64,000 nucleotides of DNA from Acinetobacter chengduensis (GTDB lineage Bacteria; Pseudomonadota; Gammaproteobacteria; Pseudomonadales; Moraxellaceae). This document shows, one piece after another, positions 33,304 through 43,399 of this stretch. The stretch is taken from positions 62,001 to 126,000 of the forward strand of contig NZ_RCHC01000010.1 of assembly GCF_003664645.1 (NCBI RefSeq), read 5' to 3'. Every line of letters begins with the position of its first letter. Positions within the stretch are counted from its first letter, which is position 1. The notes under the pieces are model-generated. The model searched no databases and was not told the DNA's origin. It saw only the letters and a program-made list of their open reading frames with translations. A program made the translations under genes and the position numbers.

Positions 33304-34440
33304 ATGACTTCATCAGCGACACTCGATCTAAGCCTAGAGCTTTTACGTCAACCCTCAGTAACGCCAGTAGACCATACCTGCCAAAACATTATGGCTGAGC
33401 GTTTGGAAAATATTGGCTTTAAGATTGAAAATATGCGTTTTGACGACGTGGATAATCTTTGGGCACGTAAAGGCACTGAATCTCCTGTATTTTGTTTTGC
33501 AGGACATACCGATGTTGTACCTACAGGTAATTTAGATGCTTGGGGTTCAGATCCATTCCAACCAGAAATTCGCGACGGCAAGCTATATGGTCGTGGCAGT
33601 GCCGATATGAAAACCGCATTGGCGGCTATGGTGGTAGCTTCTGAACGCTTCGTGGCAAAACACCCAAACCACAAAGGTTCGATTGCGTTCTTAATTACTT
33701 CTGATGAAGAAGGCCCATCTATTAACGGTACAGTCAAAGTCATTGAAACATTAGAAGCACGTCAAGAAAAAATGACATGGTGTTTAGTGGGTGAACCATC
33801 CAGCACAAACACTTTAGGCGATATTGTTAAAAATGGTCGTCGTGGCTCACTCAATGCAAAATTAACGGTCAAAGGTAAACAAGGCCATGTGGCTTATCCA
33901 CATCTTGCAATCAATCCAATTCATACAGCATCTAAAGCCATTGCTGAGCTGTGTGAAACGGTTTGGGACAATGGCAATGAATACTTCCCCGCTACGACAT
34001 TCCAAATTTCAAATATTAACTCTGGTACAGGTGCAACCAACGTTGTACCTGGGACCATGACGTCATTATTTAACTTCCGTTATTCAACAGAAGTGACTGC
34101 TGAGCAGTTAAAAGCACGTACTTTAGAAATTTTAGACCGTCACAATGTCGACTATGATATTGAATGGACTTTGTCTGGCTTACCTTTCCTCACGCCTGTT
34201 GGCGAGTTAGTGAATGCTGCAAAAACAGCCATTTTAAATGTGACGGGTGTTGAAACTGAGCTTTCAACCAGTGGCGGTACATCAGATGGTCGCTTTATTG
34301 CACCGACTGGCGCTCAGGTACTCGAATTAGGCGTGTTAAATGCCACCATTCATCAGATCAATGAACATGTAAATGTCGCTGACCTTGAGCCACTAGCAGA
34401 AATTTATGAACAAATTTTAGAAGGTTTATTGGCTGTTTAA
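33304..34440 (+). CDS. dapE: Succinyl-diaminopimelate desuccinylase
   Basis: M20-family zinc amidase, 378 aa, the normal DapE length. It hydrolyses N-succinyl-LL-2,6-diaminopimelate to LL-DAP plus succinate in the lysine and peptidoglycan pathway. Metal-ligand motifs are intact: [12 protein letters not shown] near residues 64-75 (His and Asp), [15 protein letters not shown] near 96-110 (bridging Asp), [14 protein letters not shown] near 132-145 (catalytic Glu), and the C-terminal HQINEHV. It stands alone; dapE often is not clustered with other dap genes. A strong bidirectional terminator follows. Confidence 0.97.
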   Translation: MTSSATLDLSLELLRQPSVTPVDHTCQNIMAERLENIGFKIENMRFDDVDNLWARKGTESPVFCFAGHTDVVPTGNLDAWGSDPFQPEIRDGKLYGRGSADMKTALAAMVVASERFVAKHPNHKGSIAFLITSDEEGPSINGTVKVIETLEARQEKMTWCLVGEPSSTNTLGDIVKNGRRGSLNAKLTVKGKQGHVAYPHLAINPIHTASKAIAELCETVWDNGNEYFPATTFQISNINSGTGATNVVPGTMTSLFNFRYSTEVTAEQLKARTLEILDRHNVDYDIEWTLSGLPFLTPVGELVNAAKTAILNVTGVETELSTSGGTSDGRFIAPTGAQVLELGVLNATIHQINEHVNVADLEPLAEIYEQILEGLLAV

Positions 34441-34456
34441 AATTAGCTTATAAAAC

Positions 34457-34487
34457 AAAAAAGGAATTCCGTAGAATTCCTTTTTTT
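34457..34487. terminator. Bidirectional terminator between dapE and the Pil-Chp operon
   Basis: AAAAAAGGAATTC and GAATTCCTTTTTT form a 13-bp stem with a 4-nt loop and T-runs on both strands, serving both converging genes. Confidence 0.94.
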
Positions 34488-34500
34488 ATGCTTCATAACA

Positions 34501-34959
34501 TTACGATTGAAGCTGACTTTGGATGTAGTTCATATTCGGAATATGAAAAACCTTCTCGCCCATGCGCACATATTGGAAAATTGCAGGATCCGTTAATGCT
34601 TGATCTTCATCTACAATTTCAGAAATACGTAGACGAATAGTTTTTGGCATTTCGTCGCACATCAATGCAAAGCGTTGCTGTACGTCTTCACCTTCAATCA
34701 CCAACGCTACACCAGATTTTCGTTCTGGTTGGTTCACAGCATATACAGGTAGTTTTAATTCATGCCATTGCACGAATTGAACTTTGGTTTCGCTATCCAG
34801 TGCAGACAAAATGATGTTTTGAGGTAAAAGCATCGGCTCTTTACCGTGACATTCAATAATATACGCATCAATAAACCCTGTAGAAACAGTAATTAAATGC
34901 TGTAATTCTTGCTGGTTAATTTTATCAGCTACTGCACTTACCGAAGTTTGTTCAGTCAT
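34501..34959 (-). CDS. ChpC-like CheW-domain protein of the Pil-Chp system
   Basis: 152 aa, soluble, weakly CheW-like: IIECHGKEPMLLPQNIILSA, then the strand VQFVQWHELKLPVYAVNQPE, and RFALMCDEMPKTIRLRISEI follow the order of CheW-type SH3 strands. Its start overlaps the chpA stop by 8 nt, so it belongs to the same transcript and is translationally coupled. In Pseudomonas the gene in this position is chpC, an adaptor that ties receptors to ChpA; the identity here is inferred from position and fold. It ends 14 bp before the terminator shared with dapE. Confidence 0.78.
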   Translation of the reverse strand: MTEQTSVSAVADKINQQELQHLITVSTGFIDAYIIECHGKEPMLLPQNIILSALDSETKVQFVQWHELKLPVYAVNQPERKSGVALVIEGEDVQQRFALMCDEMPKTIRLRISEIVDEDQALTDPAIFQYVRMGEKVFHIPNMNYIQSQLQS

Positions 34960-37900
34960 AGATCAACTCCTGTTTTTCGGCAATCAATGCCTCAATGTTG
35001 GCAAGCAATTCCGCTTCTTGGAATGGTTTACCCATATAGTGGCTGACGCCTAAACTGAACGCACGCTCACGGTGTTTTTCACCCGTACGCGATGTGATCA
35101 TAATAATTGGCAACTCTTTGTGGATCTCGTGATGTCGAACCAAGTTGGTTACTTCGAAACCATCCATACGTGGCATTTCGATATCCAGTAACATCAAATC
35201 TGGTCTTACATTTTCAAGCTGCTCAATCGCATCTACACCATCTTTAGCAGTAATAATGTCATAACCTTGACGCTCAAGCAGACGTGAAGTTACTTTACGT
35301 ACCGTTACGGAGTCATCGACAATCATTACGAGGCGACGCGCATTGCCATGGCGACCCAATTCACGCGAATCAGAAACGTTTTTAAGGCGCTGCGTGGTTT
35401 GAATCTGACGGGCAATATTTTGACCATCCAAAATCAAGCAGACTTGACCATCACCCAAAATAGTTGCACCCGCAATCGCACCAATAGTTGAGAACTGCTG
35501 ACCAATTGGTTTTACAACAATCTGAGCGCGTGAACCAATTAATTGGTCAACCAATAATGCAATGGTTTGACCACTGTTACCTTTAATTAAAAGCACAGGC
35601 AATGAATGCGAAACATTACTTAAACGCGGTACAGGTTGGTTCGATACAAATTCAGATAAATAACGCAACTTGTAGTTTTCATTATCAATCTTGAATGTAT
35701 CTGCTTTGCTGTTGAAGTAACTTTCTAAAGCAGATGGTGAAATACGGACAATACGGTCAATTTGCGCCAAAGAAATCGCAAATTGTTGATCGCCTACTTT
35801 CACCATTAAGGCATCACTTACAGCAACCGTGGTTGGTACACGAATGGTAAAGGTGGTTCCTTTACCTAATTCTGATTCAACACTAACATGACCACCTAAA
35901 GCTTTAATTTCACTCTGTACAACGTCCAGACCGACACCACGGCCAGAAATCTGAGTCACTTCCTTCGCGGTACTAAAACCAGGATGGAAAATCATCTGTA
36001 AGATTTCTTGCTTGTCGAGCACTTGATCAGCCTTAATTAAACCTTGGCTAAGTGCTTTTTCTTTAATTTTGCTCTCATCAATACCCTTACCATCGTCGCT
36101 AAATGAAACAAGGACATCCGTACCTTGACGGCTGATATTCAGAACAATATGACCCACTTCTGGTTTATTCAGTGCAATACGATCCGTCGTTTCTTCCAAA
36201 CCGTGGTCAATTGCATTACGTAGCATGTGTTCAAATGGTGTGACCAAACGCTCTAAGATCGTACGGTCTAATTCACCTTCGGTGTTTTGTACAACCAACT
36301 CTGCTGGGCGGTTTAAGGTGGTCGACGTTTGACGCACAATACGCTGTAAACGAGGTAACATGCGTGAGAATGGAACCAAACGAGTACGCATCAAGCTTTC
36401 TTGAATTTCTGCCTGAATACGTGACTGTTGCAATAACAGGCCTTCGGTATCACGAATTTTTTCTGACAAAGTGCTCTTGAAGTCGACCAAATCCGATGCA
36501 GACTCGGCCAATGATTTTGACAATTGGTTTAAGGACGAATATTGGTCCATCTCCAATGGGTCAAAGTCTGCATAGCGTGAATTTTCTGTCCCATGCTTAG
36601 CAAGAATTTGTGATTCAAGCTCACCGTCCATTCGACGCAACTGATCGGCCAAACGCTTAATGGCCAATTCCATCTCGTTGAGCGTATTACCAAGTTGTCC
36701 CAGATCCATCTCAATACGCGAACGGTTAATTGAGTTTTCACCAGACAAGTCAATCATCTTCTCAACCAAATCAGCTGAGATACGAATCATTTCATTGCTG
36801 TTATCGGTCGCTAATGTATCTGTCCACTCACCTTGCATTGAAGGTGGCTCAAAACCATCACCCTGAATAAATTCAAAGCTACGCGTACCAGATGCTTGAC
36901 CCTCTATACCACGACGGCTTGGTAACTGAGCAGTAACATCGACATATTCAATCGATTCTAAGCTACGCTTAATACTATCGAAGTTGCTGTAATCTTTCTC
37001 AAAGATCCCTTGCTTCAACCAGCTGAGCGTAGTTTGTAGTAAGTCATCGTAAACATTCGAGTTAAAATGATGAACCGCGAATTGCTCAAACGTTGTTTCC
37101 AACTGATAAGCAACAGCTGCGACTGGCTCATTTTCAACCATGCGCGCGCCACCTTTAATACTGTGGGCTGCACGTTGTAATTGAAGCAAAATACTACGGT
37201 CACTACGCTGATCAAACCATTGAATTAATAATTCAGCAGCTTGTTCCAGAATTTCTTCAGCTTCTTCCAGAAATGTTTCTTCAACCACTGAACGAAGTTC
37301 ATCGTCTTCAGCTTTAGGCTCAGCAGTCGTGTTTGATTCCACCGCTTCTACTACTGGTTGAATGTCCGCAAGCGCTTCAAATTCAATTGCCTCAATTGAA
37401 ACAGTAGGTGCTTCAAACTCAACTTCAACAGTTGGAAGCTCCTCAACTGGTGCAACATTTGGCTCAATTTCCACAGCTTCTGGCGTAGAAGCCACTGTTG
37501 TACCCGATTCAACTTGACCTTGCACAATGCCATGAATATGCGTGAGGATGTCCACCGCTTCAGTGGCAGGATAATCAATACCCGATTCACGAATCGTCTG
37601 AATACGGTCAGAAATATCATCTTGTACCAAACGGATCACTTGTACCAATGGCACAGTGGCTTGTATTTGACCACGAATTACACGTTCATAAATTGATTCA
37701 AGCTCATGTGCAATCAGACCAATATGCGTTGCTGAAATCATGTTTGCACCGCCTTTGAGCGTGTGCAAATAGCGCATTAAATTATTTAAAGATCGAGTAT
37801 CTGTCAGATCTTTATTCCAAGTATTTAAATCACTATCAATACCTGCCAATAATTCATCAGCTTCTTCAAGGAAGATTTCAAGCAAGTCTGGATCAAAATC

Positions 37901-39493
37901 AGTATTTGAATCTGCAGATTGAAGCTTCGAACGGTCTTTTGCCAATTTTTGACTTAATGTCGCAAAATCGATACCTGTCGTGCTGGTTTCTGCTTGCGCA
38001 GTAGGCTCTGTATTGCTCGCCTCAACAGCGATCGATGCAATATTTGGTACCACTTCAAGATGAGTAGCTAAAGTCGGCAATACATTGCTTGCTTCAGCTG
38101 TGTCTTCAATATCTTGCTGTACAAATGCAGTTAAATCACTCAGAAGCTTTTGTGCTTCATCTGACAATACCACACGTTGACCTGCAGCCAACGTGTCAAA
38201 AAGATGAATGAATTCTTGATGCGCTTGAGCAAATAACTCGTAAGCATAATCAAGATTTAATAGTTGCGGTTTTTGACGTAGGTTGTCATAGCCTGATTTT
38301 AGCTCAGTGGTAAACTGATGAATACCGACAGATGCACGATTGTCCGTATGCGCAAGTAACTCGTCTGCTTGCGTGCTCAGTGTTTGTAAATACTCTGGGA
38401 ACTCAGCTTTAGCACGTGTATCAAATTCAAACTCAGCATCTAATAGCAAATCAATATTTAATTCGATTAACTTAGAGACTAAACCTTGCGGTTGAATATC
38501 GGATTCGACACCTTCAGAAGCAAAGCCATAATCATTCCATGCATCATTGAAGGTATTATAAATAGCATCCAGCTGGCTTGTTTCGCCCTGACGTAAGGTA
38601 TGCAAGAAATCGCGCACAAATTCAGAGTACTGAATTAACAATGCTGTTTCTTTTGAGGTCGAGCCAATTTCTTCTTGAAGCTGTGTTTTAAATAGATTTT
38701 CAACTTTAGAGCTTGCTTCAAAAATTTGATCTATTTGTGCCATTGATGAACTACCACGCAAAGTGTGGAGTGCACGAATTAGGCCGTTATAATCCTGAGA
38801 TTTACTGTCTTCTTGTTTCAAGAAGTTTTCAATTGTTTGTAAATGCTCTTCTGCTTCTTCAATAAAGATAGCAACTGTTTCTTGGAGCAAATTATCTTCA
38901 GTAGGAAGTTCAATTGCCACCAAATCTGGTATTTCAAATTCCGTCGCTTCAGTCGTCTCAACTGTATCAAGTTCTAAACCTGTTACATCAGTAGAAGACT
39001 TTAAGCTATGTGCCAAAGCTAAGAGCTCTTGCAAGGCTGGCTCAGGGCTTTGGCCATGTTGTATTTGTTGGCCCAATAATACAATTGGACGCAAATCAAT
39101 GGTCAGCTCGGTGACATTTTTAAAGCTTGGATAAAGCTTATATTGATAAATATTTAAAACTGTTTGAGCATACTGTTGAATCGTTGGGCTAAGCGTAAGC
39201 GAACCACCAATTACGCGGTTCAAAGTGTCTTCAACTGTCCACGCCGCCTCACCTGCAGTTTTTGCGCCGACCATACGACCAGAACCCTTAAGGGTATGGA
39301 AATGGCGACGAATCGTCGTGAGTAGATCTTTATCTTGCGGTTTGTCCAGCCAATCAGACAATAAATTATCGAGCTCGCCAAAAATCTCCTCAATCTCTTC
39401 TACAAAAATCTCTAGAATTTCTGAGTCTTGATCGAGATAGCTATCTTCAGGAAGCGTTGTCGTTTCGACTAAATTTTTTAATATTTCTTTCAT
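34952..39493 (-). CDS. chpA: ChpA/PilL-like hybrid CheA kinase of type IV pilus control
   Basis: 1513-aa hybrid chemosensory kinase. Four Hpt-like units each contain an H-(T/S)-(L/I)-(K/R)-G motif: RRHFHTLKGSG (His66), then RALHTLRGSS, MRYLHTLKGGAN and QRAAHSIKGGAR. P. aeruginosa ChpA has more phosphotransfer units. Next come the CheA-type dimerisation and ATPase parts (HMLRNAIDHGLEETTDR, DDGKGIDESKIKEKALSQGL, GRGVGLDVVQSEIKALGG), a CheW domain, and a C-terminal receiver (VMIVDDSVTVRKV, then DLMLLDIEMPRMDGFEV). It should take signals from PilJ via PilI and phosphorylate PilG and PilH. It is fifth in the operon, and a 174-bp gap with a hairpin separates it from pilJ. Confidence 0.95.
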   Translation of the reverse strand: MKEILKNLVETTTLPEDSYLDQDSEILEIFVEEIEEIFGELDNLLSDWLDKPQDKDLLTTIRRHFHTLKGSGRMVGAKTAGEAAWTVEDTLNRVIGGSLTLSPTIQQYAQTVLNIYQYKLYPSFKNVTELTIDLRPIVLLGQQIQHGQSPEPALQELLALAHSLKSSTDVTGLELDTVETTEATEFEIPDLVAIELPTEDNLLQETVAIFIEEAEEHLQTIENFLKQEDSKSQDYNGLIRALHTLRGSSSMAQIDQIFEASSKVENLFKTQLQEEIGSTSKETALLIQYSEFVRDFLHTLRQGETSQLDAIYNTFNDAWNDYGFASEGVESDIQPQGLVSKLIELNIDLLLDAEFEFDTRAKAEFPEYLQTLSTQADELLAHTDNRASVGIHQFTTELKSGYDNLRQKPQLLNLDYAYELFAQAHQEFIHLFDTLAAGQRVVLSDEAQKLLSDLTAFVQQDIEDTAEASNVLPTLATHLEVVPNIASIAVEASNTEPTAQAETSTTGIDFATLSQKLAKDRSKLQSADSNTDFDPDLLEIFLEEADELLAGIDSDLNTWNKDLTDTRSLNNLMRYLHTLKGGANMISATHIGLIAHELESIYERVIRGQIQATVPLVQVIRLVQDDISDRIQTIRESGIDYPATEAVDILTHIHGIVQGQVESGTTVASTPEAVEIEPNVAPVEELPTVEVEFEAPTVSIEAIEFEALADIQPVVEAVESNTTAEPKAEDDELRSVVEETFLEEAEEILEQAAELLIQWFDQRSDRSILLQLQRAAHSIKGGARMVENEPVAAVAYQLETTFEQFAVHHFNSNVYDDLLQTTLSWLKQGIFEKDYSNFDSIKRSLESIEYVDVTAQLPSRRGIEGQASGTRSFEFIQGDGFEPPSMQGEWTDTLATDNSNEMIRISADLVEKMIDLSGENSINRSRIEMDLGQLGNTLNEMELAIKRLADQLRRMDGELESQILAKHGTENSRYADFDPLEMDQYSSLNQLSKSLAESASDLVDFKSTLSEKIRDTEGLLLQQSRIQAEIQESLMRTRLVPFSRMLPRLQRIVRQTSTTLNRPAELVVQNTEGELDRTILERLVTPFEHMLRNAIDHGLEETTDRIALNKPEVGHIVLNISRQGTDVLVSFSDDGKGIDESKIKEKALSQGLIKADQVLDKQEILQMIFHPGFSTAKEVTQISGRGVGLDVVQSEIKALGGHVSVESELGKGTTFTIRVPTTVAVSDALMVKVGDQQFAISLAQIDRIVRISPSALESYFNSKADTFKIDNENYKLRYLSEFVSNQPVPRLSNVSHSLPVLLIKGNSGQTIALLVDQLIGSRAQIVVKPIGQQFSTIGAIAGATILGDGQVCLILDGQNIARQIQTTQRLKNVSDSRELGRHGNARRLVMIVDDSVTVRKVTSRLLERQGYDIITAKDGVDAIEQLENVRPDLMLLDIEMPRMDGFEVTNLVRHHEIHKELPIIMITSRTGEKHRERAFSLGVSHYMGKPFQEAELLANIEALIAEKQELIYD

Positions 39494-39667
39494 AGCTAAG
39501 GCTTCTTACGTTTTGCCACCAAGAAGGGTGCTCAAACTTAATTGTGACCATCACGCGAGACCTAACTTTAGAAAAAGTTAAGTTCATCTTGCCGATGCTT
39601 AGTCTGTTTCTTTTTGGCATACCCTGCTTAAATGCATGGTATGCCATTTCCCCAAAGCGCTCTAACT
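39494..39667. other. Intercistronic region pilJ-chpA with a hairpin at 39615-39646
   Basis: 174 bp between otherwise closely packed genes. TGGCATACC and GGTATGCCA form a perfect 9-bp stem with a 14-nt loop and no T-run on the minus strand. It could be an RNA-processing or attenuation element. The overlapping 66-codon open frame has no coding character. Confidence 0.55.
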
Positions 39668-41740
39668 TTAGTCTGGAAGCTTAAAGTCAGATACAGAGTC
39701 ACGTAATGTTTCGGCCATATTTGCCAATTCAGAAACCGAACGCGCAGTATCAAATGTTGCACTCGTTGTTTGCGACGTAATTTCCTGTACAACGTTCATT
39801 GTTGTTGCAATATGACCAGCCGATGCAGCCTGAAGTTTTGCAGCATCCGAAATGTTTGCAATCAGTTTTGCCAAGCTGTTCGATACGGTTTGAATTTCGT
39901 CTAGGGCTACACCAGCATCCTTAGATAAGTTCGCACCACGTACAACCTCGGCAGTTGTTTGCTCCATCGAAATTACAGCTTCGTTGGTATCTGTTTGAAT
40001 AGTTTTTACAAGGCCTTCAATCTGTTTCGTTGCAGATGCTGAACGTTCAGCTAGACGCTGTACTTCATCGGCAACCACGGCGAAACCACGACCTGCTTCA
40101 CCTGCCATCGATGCCTGAATCGCGGCGTTCAATGCCAAGATGTTCGTTTGGTCGGCAATATCGTTAATCAAGGCAACGATGTTACCAATCTCTTGAGAAG
40201 ACTCACCCAAACGTTTAATACGTTTTGATGTTTCTTGGATCTGTTCACGAATCGTGTCCATACCCTCAATTGAGCGGTTTACAACGTCTGCGCCGTTGGC
40301 AGCAATTTGTACCGAACGTTCCGCAACGACCGCTGATTCTTCAGCATTGGCAGATACCTGGTCAATTGAAAGCGCCATTTCGTTAATCGCGGCAGATGCA
40401 CCTGCAATTTCTTGCGCCTGATGCTCTGATGCTTCTGCTAACTGGTTAGTAATACCCTGCGTGTTCGCAGTATATTGTGCAACTTCTTCTGAAGTTTCTG
40501 TAATACGAGATACCAAGTCACGTAACTGATCGATCGCGAAGTTAATCGAGTCGGCAATTGCGCCTGTGAAGTCTTCAGATACTGTCGCGTATGAACGTAA
40601 GTCACCGTCCGCTAAGTCAGCAATCTCGTCAAGTAAACGTAAAATCGCGTTTTGGTTACGATCATATTCTTCTTGTAAGCGACCCACACGTTGTTTATCC
40701 GATTGACCACGTAAAGACAATAATTTGAATACACAAATCAAGAAAGCAATTAGGGTTAAGATTAACAGCAATGCTGGAAGAACAGTTGACCAACCTGAAC
40801 CAGATTTAAGGCCATTTAAGTTGTCTAACAGTTTGTCAGATTCAGCAAAAATTGATGAAGACGCCTGACGTACTTTCACAATTTGTTGTGAGTTCTGCAA
40901 GATTGTCGCAGCTGCTGATTTTAGTACGTCATCATATTCAGACTTAATGCCTTTTAGTGATTCACGCAATTCAGCATTTTCAATACGTTGTACACCTAAT
41001 TCTGCGCTACCATTTAACTGTGCATTTAGGTAAGAACCAAATGTTTCGGTGTCGGCACTAAAGTCATCCGCAGATTCACGTGAACTGTCTGAACCTGTAA
41101 GTACCGAACTGATCGAACGTAAAATACGTTCTGCAATAAATACCTGGTTTTTTGCAATTACAACCTGGTTAGACGGCATATCTTGACGAGCCATTTGGTC
41201 GACCATCAAGTTATATTCAGCCTGAATACCTGGAATCGTTTCACCGATTGCAATGTTCGTATCATAAAGTTGATTAATGATTTTTTGTTGTGAAGAAATC
41301 AAATCAATATTTGACGATACTGTTTTCCATTGTGATTCTACAGCTTTTAATTCGTCTGTATTCGCATGAATGTCATTTACTGTGTCTAAGTTTTTAGCAA
41401 AACTTTCTTGAGATTCAGTTAATTTTTTCATGGCTTCAGGCGTACCAGAAGCTGTTGCTTCCGTCGCTTGACGCGAAATCGTTTGTGAAAGAAGACGCAA
41501 TTCACCTAAGCTACGCGTAAGTTCGTTATTACGTGGCACGCTATAGAAAAGGTAAAATAAAATCAGAGTTGCCAGTACCAGTGAACCAACAGCACCGTAA
41601 ATCAATGGCTTTGACTTTTCACTATCACCAAATACACGCGATAGCTGATCTGTTTGTGATTGAATCTTAGCTAATAAAGCATTGCCACTTGAACGGCCTG
41701 CGCTTTCACCTGTATTTTTCTTCTTAAGTTTAAAGCCCAT
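39668..41740 (-). CDS. pilJ: PilJ methyl-accepting chemotaxis receptor
   Basis: 690-aa membrane receptor. TM1 is at about residues 48-70 and TM2 at about 313-340, enclosing a long helical periplasmic domain. HAMP-like sequence follows, then a cytoplasmic signalling domain (about 400-690) with the highly conserved hairpin tip around [20 protein letters not shown] and [20 protein letters not shown]. It is the sole receptor of the Pil-Chp system in its relatives and senses pilus retraction or phosphatidylethanolamine. The ATG has a strong GGGGAGAAG Shine-Dalgarno sequence. Glu/Gln methylation sites may be present, but no methyltransferase gene is in this operon. Confidence 0.96.
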   Translation of the reverse strand: MGFKLKKKNTGESAGRSSGNALLAKIQSQTDQLSRVFGDSEKSKPLIYGAVGSLVLATLILFYLFYSVPRNNELTRSLGELRLLSQTISRQATEATASGTPEAMKKLTESQESFAKNLDTVNDIHANTDELKAVESQWKTVSSNIDLISSQQKIINQLYDTNIAIGETIPGIQAEYNLMVDQMARQDMPSNQVVIAKNQVFIAERILRSISSVLTGSDSSRESADDFSADTETFGSYLNAQLNGSAELGVQRIENAELRESLKGIKSEYDDVLKSAAATILQNSQQIVKVRQASSSIFAESDKLLDNLNGLKSGSGWSTVLPALLLILTLIAFLICVFKLLSLRGQSDKQRVGRLQEEYDRNQNAILRLLDEIADLADGDLRSYATVSEDFTGAIADSINFAIDQLRDLVSRITETSEEVAQYTANTQGITNQLAEASEHQAQEIAGASAAINEMALSIDQVSANAEESAVVAERSVQIAANGADVVNRSIEGMDTIREQIQETSKRIKRLGESSQEIGNIVALINDIADQTNILALNAAIQASMAGEAGRGFAVVADEVQRLAERSASATKQIEGLVKTIQTDTNEAVISMEQTTAEVVRGANLSKDAGVALDEIQTVSNSLAKLIANISDAAKLQAASAGHIATTMNVVQEITSQTTSATFDTARSVSELANMAETLRDSVSDFKLPD

Positions 41741-41786
41741 TCAGCTTCTCCCCGATTTACGTCTTCATTCGTTAAATGCGTGACAG

Positions 41787-42323
41787 TTAATTTATAAATT
41801 TTATAGATGCGTTCATATATTTTGGATTTTGCAATAAACGACTGAATAAAAAGACATGCCACTGCTGATTATGCTGGTGAAAATATCCTTGGCAATATTC
41901 TTGTAAATTACTGCCTAATTCAGTGTCTTTAGAAAAATAACTCTTCTTATTAAAATGCTGTATACCCAAAACCTGATCAACGACTAAACCAACATAATGA
42001 TCATTATGACTAATACATAAAACTTTTTGAGTCGGGGTATAGTTACTTCTATGGCCCGTTACATATTGAGCCAAATCTGAAACTGAAAGTAAGCGTCCCC
42101 GAATATTCGCCAATCCTTGCACCCAGGATTGGGTGTTTGGAACTGGCGTACACTTAGGCGGATAGATCACTTCGGATACCTCGCCTAAAGGAGCAACAAA
42201 ATATTGCCCCATCATCTCAAAAGCAATGCCTGACCATCGGTTGACTTCATTCTCGGTTGAAACGTAGTTTTTATTTCCACGTTTCGCAATCCGAAGCAAT
42301 TCGATAAATCCATTTGCTGCCAT
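41787..42323 (-). CDS. pilI: PilI, CheW-type coupling protein
   Basis: 178-aa CheW-like adaptor connecting PilJ to the ChpA kinase. Characteristic strands: GIAFEMMGQYFVAPLGEVSE near residues 32-51, WVQGLANIRGRLLSVSDLAQ near 66-85, and HYVGLVVDQVLGIQHF near 106-121. The gene follows pilH by 6 nt and precedes pilJ by 46 nt. Its divergent C-terminus (about residues 130-178) is unlike chemotaxis CheW and typical of twitching-motility homologues. Confidence 0.93.
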   Translation of the reverse strand: MAANGFIELLRIAKRGNKNYVSTENEVNRWSGIAFEMMGQYFVAPLGEVSEVIYPPKCTPVPNTQSWVQGLANIRGRLLSVSDLAQYVTGHRSNYTPTQKVLCISHNDHYVGLVVDQVLGIQHFNKKSYFSKDTELGSNLQEYCQGYFHQHNQQWHVFLFSRLLQNPKYMNASIKFIN

Positions 42324-42329
42324 AGAGCT

Positions 42330-42698
42330 TTATCCTACATTGAGGTGCTGTTTTATCACATCAATTAATTGTTTTTCGTCTACAGGCTTTGTTAAATAAT
42401 CACATGCACCTTGACGTTTCCCCCAAACACGGTCAGTTGCTTGGTCCTTTGTACTCACAATCACAATTGGAATGTGCTTTGTTGTTGAACCACGTGCAAT
42501 TTGGCGCGTTGCCTGAAAACCGTTCACACCCGGCATGACCACATCCATGAGGACGAGGTCCGGAAGTTCTGCTTGTGCGACTGTTACACCATCTGCACCA
42601 TTTGACGCTTCAAGAACTTCAAAGCCATGTTTGCCTAAAATTTCTTTGAATCGAAATGTTTCTGTAGGTGAATCATCTACAATCAAAATACGTGTCAT
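42330..42698 (-). CDS. pilH: PilH, single-domain response regulator
   Basis: CheY-like receiver of 122 aa. Acidic pocket DD in ILIVDDSPTET, phospho-acceptor Asp in LVLMDVVMPGVNGF, the Thr/Ser in VIVSTKDQ, and Lys in YLTKPVDE are all intact. In the Pil-Chp system PilH opposes PilG and is tied to pilus retraction (PilT). I prefer the ATG at 42698, preceded by GGGGAAAGG; the longer TTG-start form begins at 42710. Its stop is 6 nt before pilI. Confidence 0.94.
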   Translation of the reverse strand: MTRILIVDDSPTETFRFKEILGKHGFEVLEASNGADGVTVAQAELPDLVLMDVVMPGVNGFQATRQIARGSTTKHIPIVIVSTKDQATDRVWGKRQGACDYLTKPVDEKQLIDVIKQHLNVG

Positions 42699-42726
42699 GC
42701 CTTTCCCCAATAAAAAATAAAACTCA

Positions 42727-43110
42727 TTAAGCAGTTACGTGGTTACGAATCGCATTCAATAATTCATCTTTACTGAATGGTTTTGTTAAGTATTCGTCTG
42801 AACCCACGACACGGCCTTTCGCCTGATCAAATAAACCGTCTTTACTCGACAGCATTACGACTGGGATATTTTGATAATTTTGCGAATTTTTAATTAATGC
42901 GCATGTTTGGTAACCGTCTAAGCGAGGCATCATAATGTCAACAAATACAATGTCTGGATTTGCTTCTGCAATTTTTGATAATGCTTCAAAGCCATCTACT
43001 GCAGTCACAACTTCACACCCCTCACGCTGAAGAAGAGTTTCTGCTGTACGACGAATGGTTTTTGAGTCGTCAATGACCATGACTTTTAGATTTTGAAATT
43101 TATCGTCCAT
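42727..43110 (-). CDS. pilG: PilG, single-domain response regulator
   Basis: CheY-like receiver of 127 aa and the first gene of the Pil-Chp operon. VMVIDDSKTIRRTAETLLQREG and IVFVDIMMPRLDGYQTC carry the acidic pocket and phosphorylated Asp; VVMLSSKDGLFD and YLTKPFSKDE supply the switch Ser and Lys. In relatives phosphorylated PilG stimulates pilus extension (PilB) and cAMP synthesis by CyaB. A strong Shine-Dalgarno sequence (GGAAGGG) precedes the ATG. About 290 bp separate it from the divergent 43400 gene. Confidence 0.95.
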   Translation of the reverse strand: MDDKFQNLKVMVIDDSKTIRRTAETLLQREGCEVVTAVDGFEALSKIAEANPDIVFVDIMMPRLDGYQTCALIKNSQNYQNIPVVMLSSKDGLFDQAKGRVVGSDEYLTKPFSKDELLNAIRNHVTA

Positions 43111-43399
43111 TTAAAGACCCTTCCCAAAATATGGATAGATAGAATGCTGGAATTTTATTCGCAGTTACTTTTAGTTAACAGTTGTTGACATTTTTAACAT
43201 ATATTTACTTTCATTTTCAATGAACATTTTCTGCTCAAGCGCACAGTATTTTTCAATACTATTAACAGTTTCACACTTTCCGATGACCAACAATTTATTT
43301 TTAGCTTGGAATAGTTTTTAATTCTCTATTTTAAGTCTAATATAGCACTATTATTACTTAAAAATAAGTAATTTAGTCAACTTTATATTGGGGAGCCCA

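Noticed and set aside
39447..39647. 66-codon open frame between pilJ and chpA
   Set aside because: It overlaps the chpA start, lacks a Shine-Dalgarno sequence and has no protein-like composition; the region also forms a hairpin.
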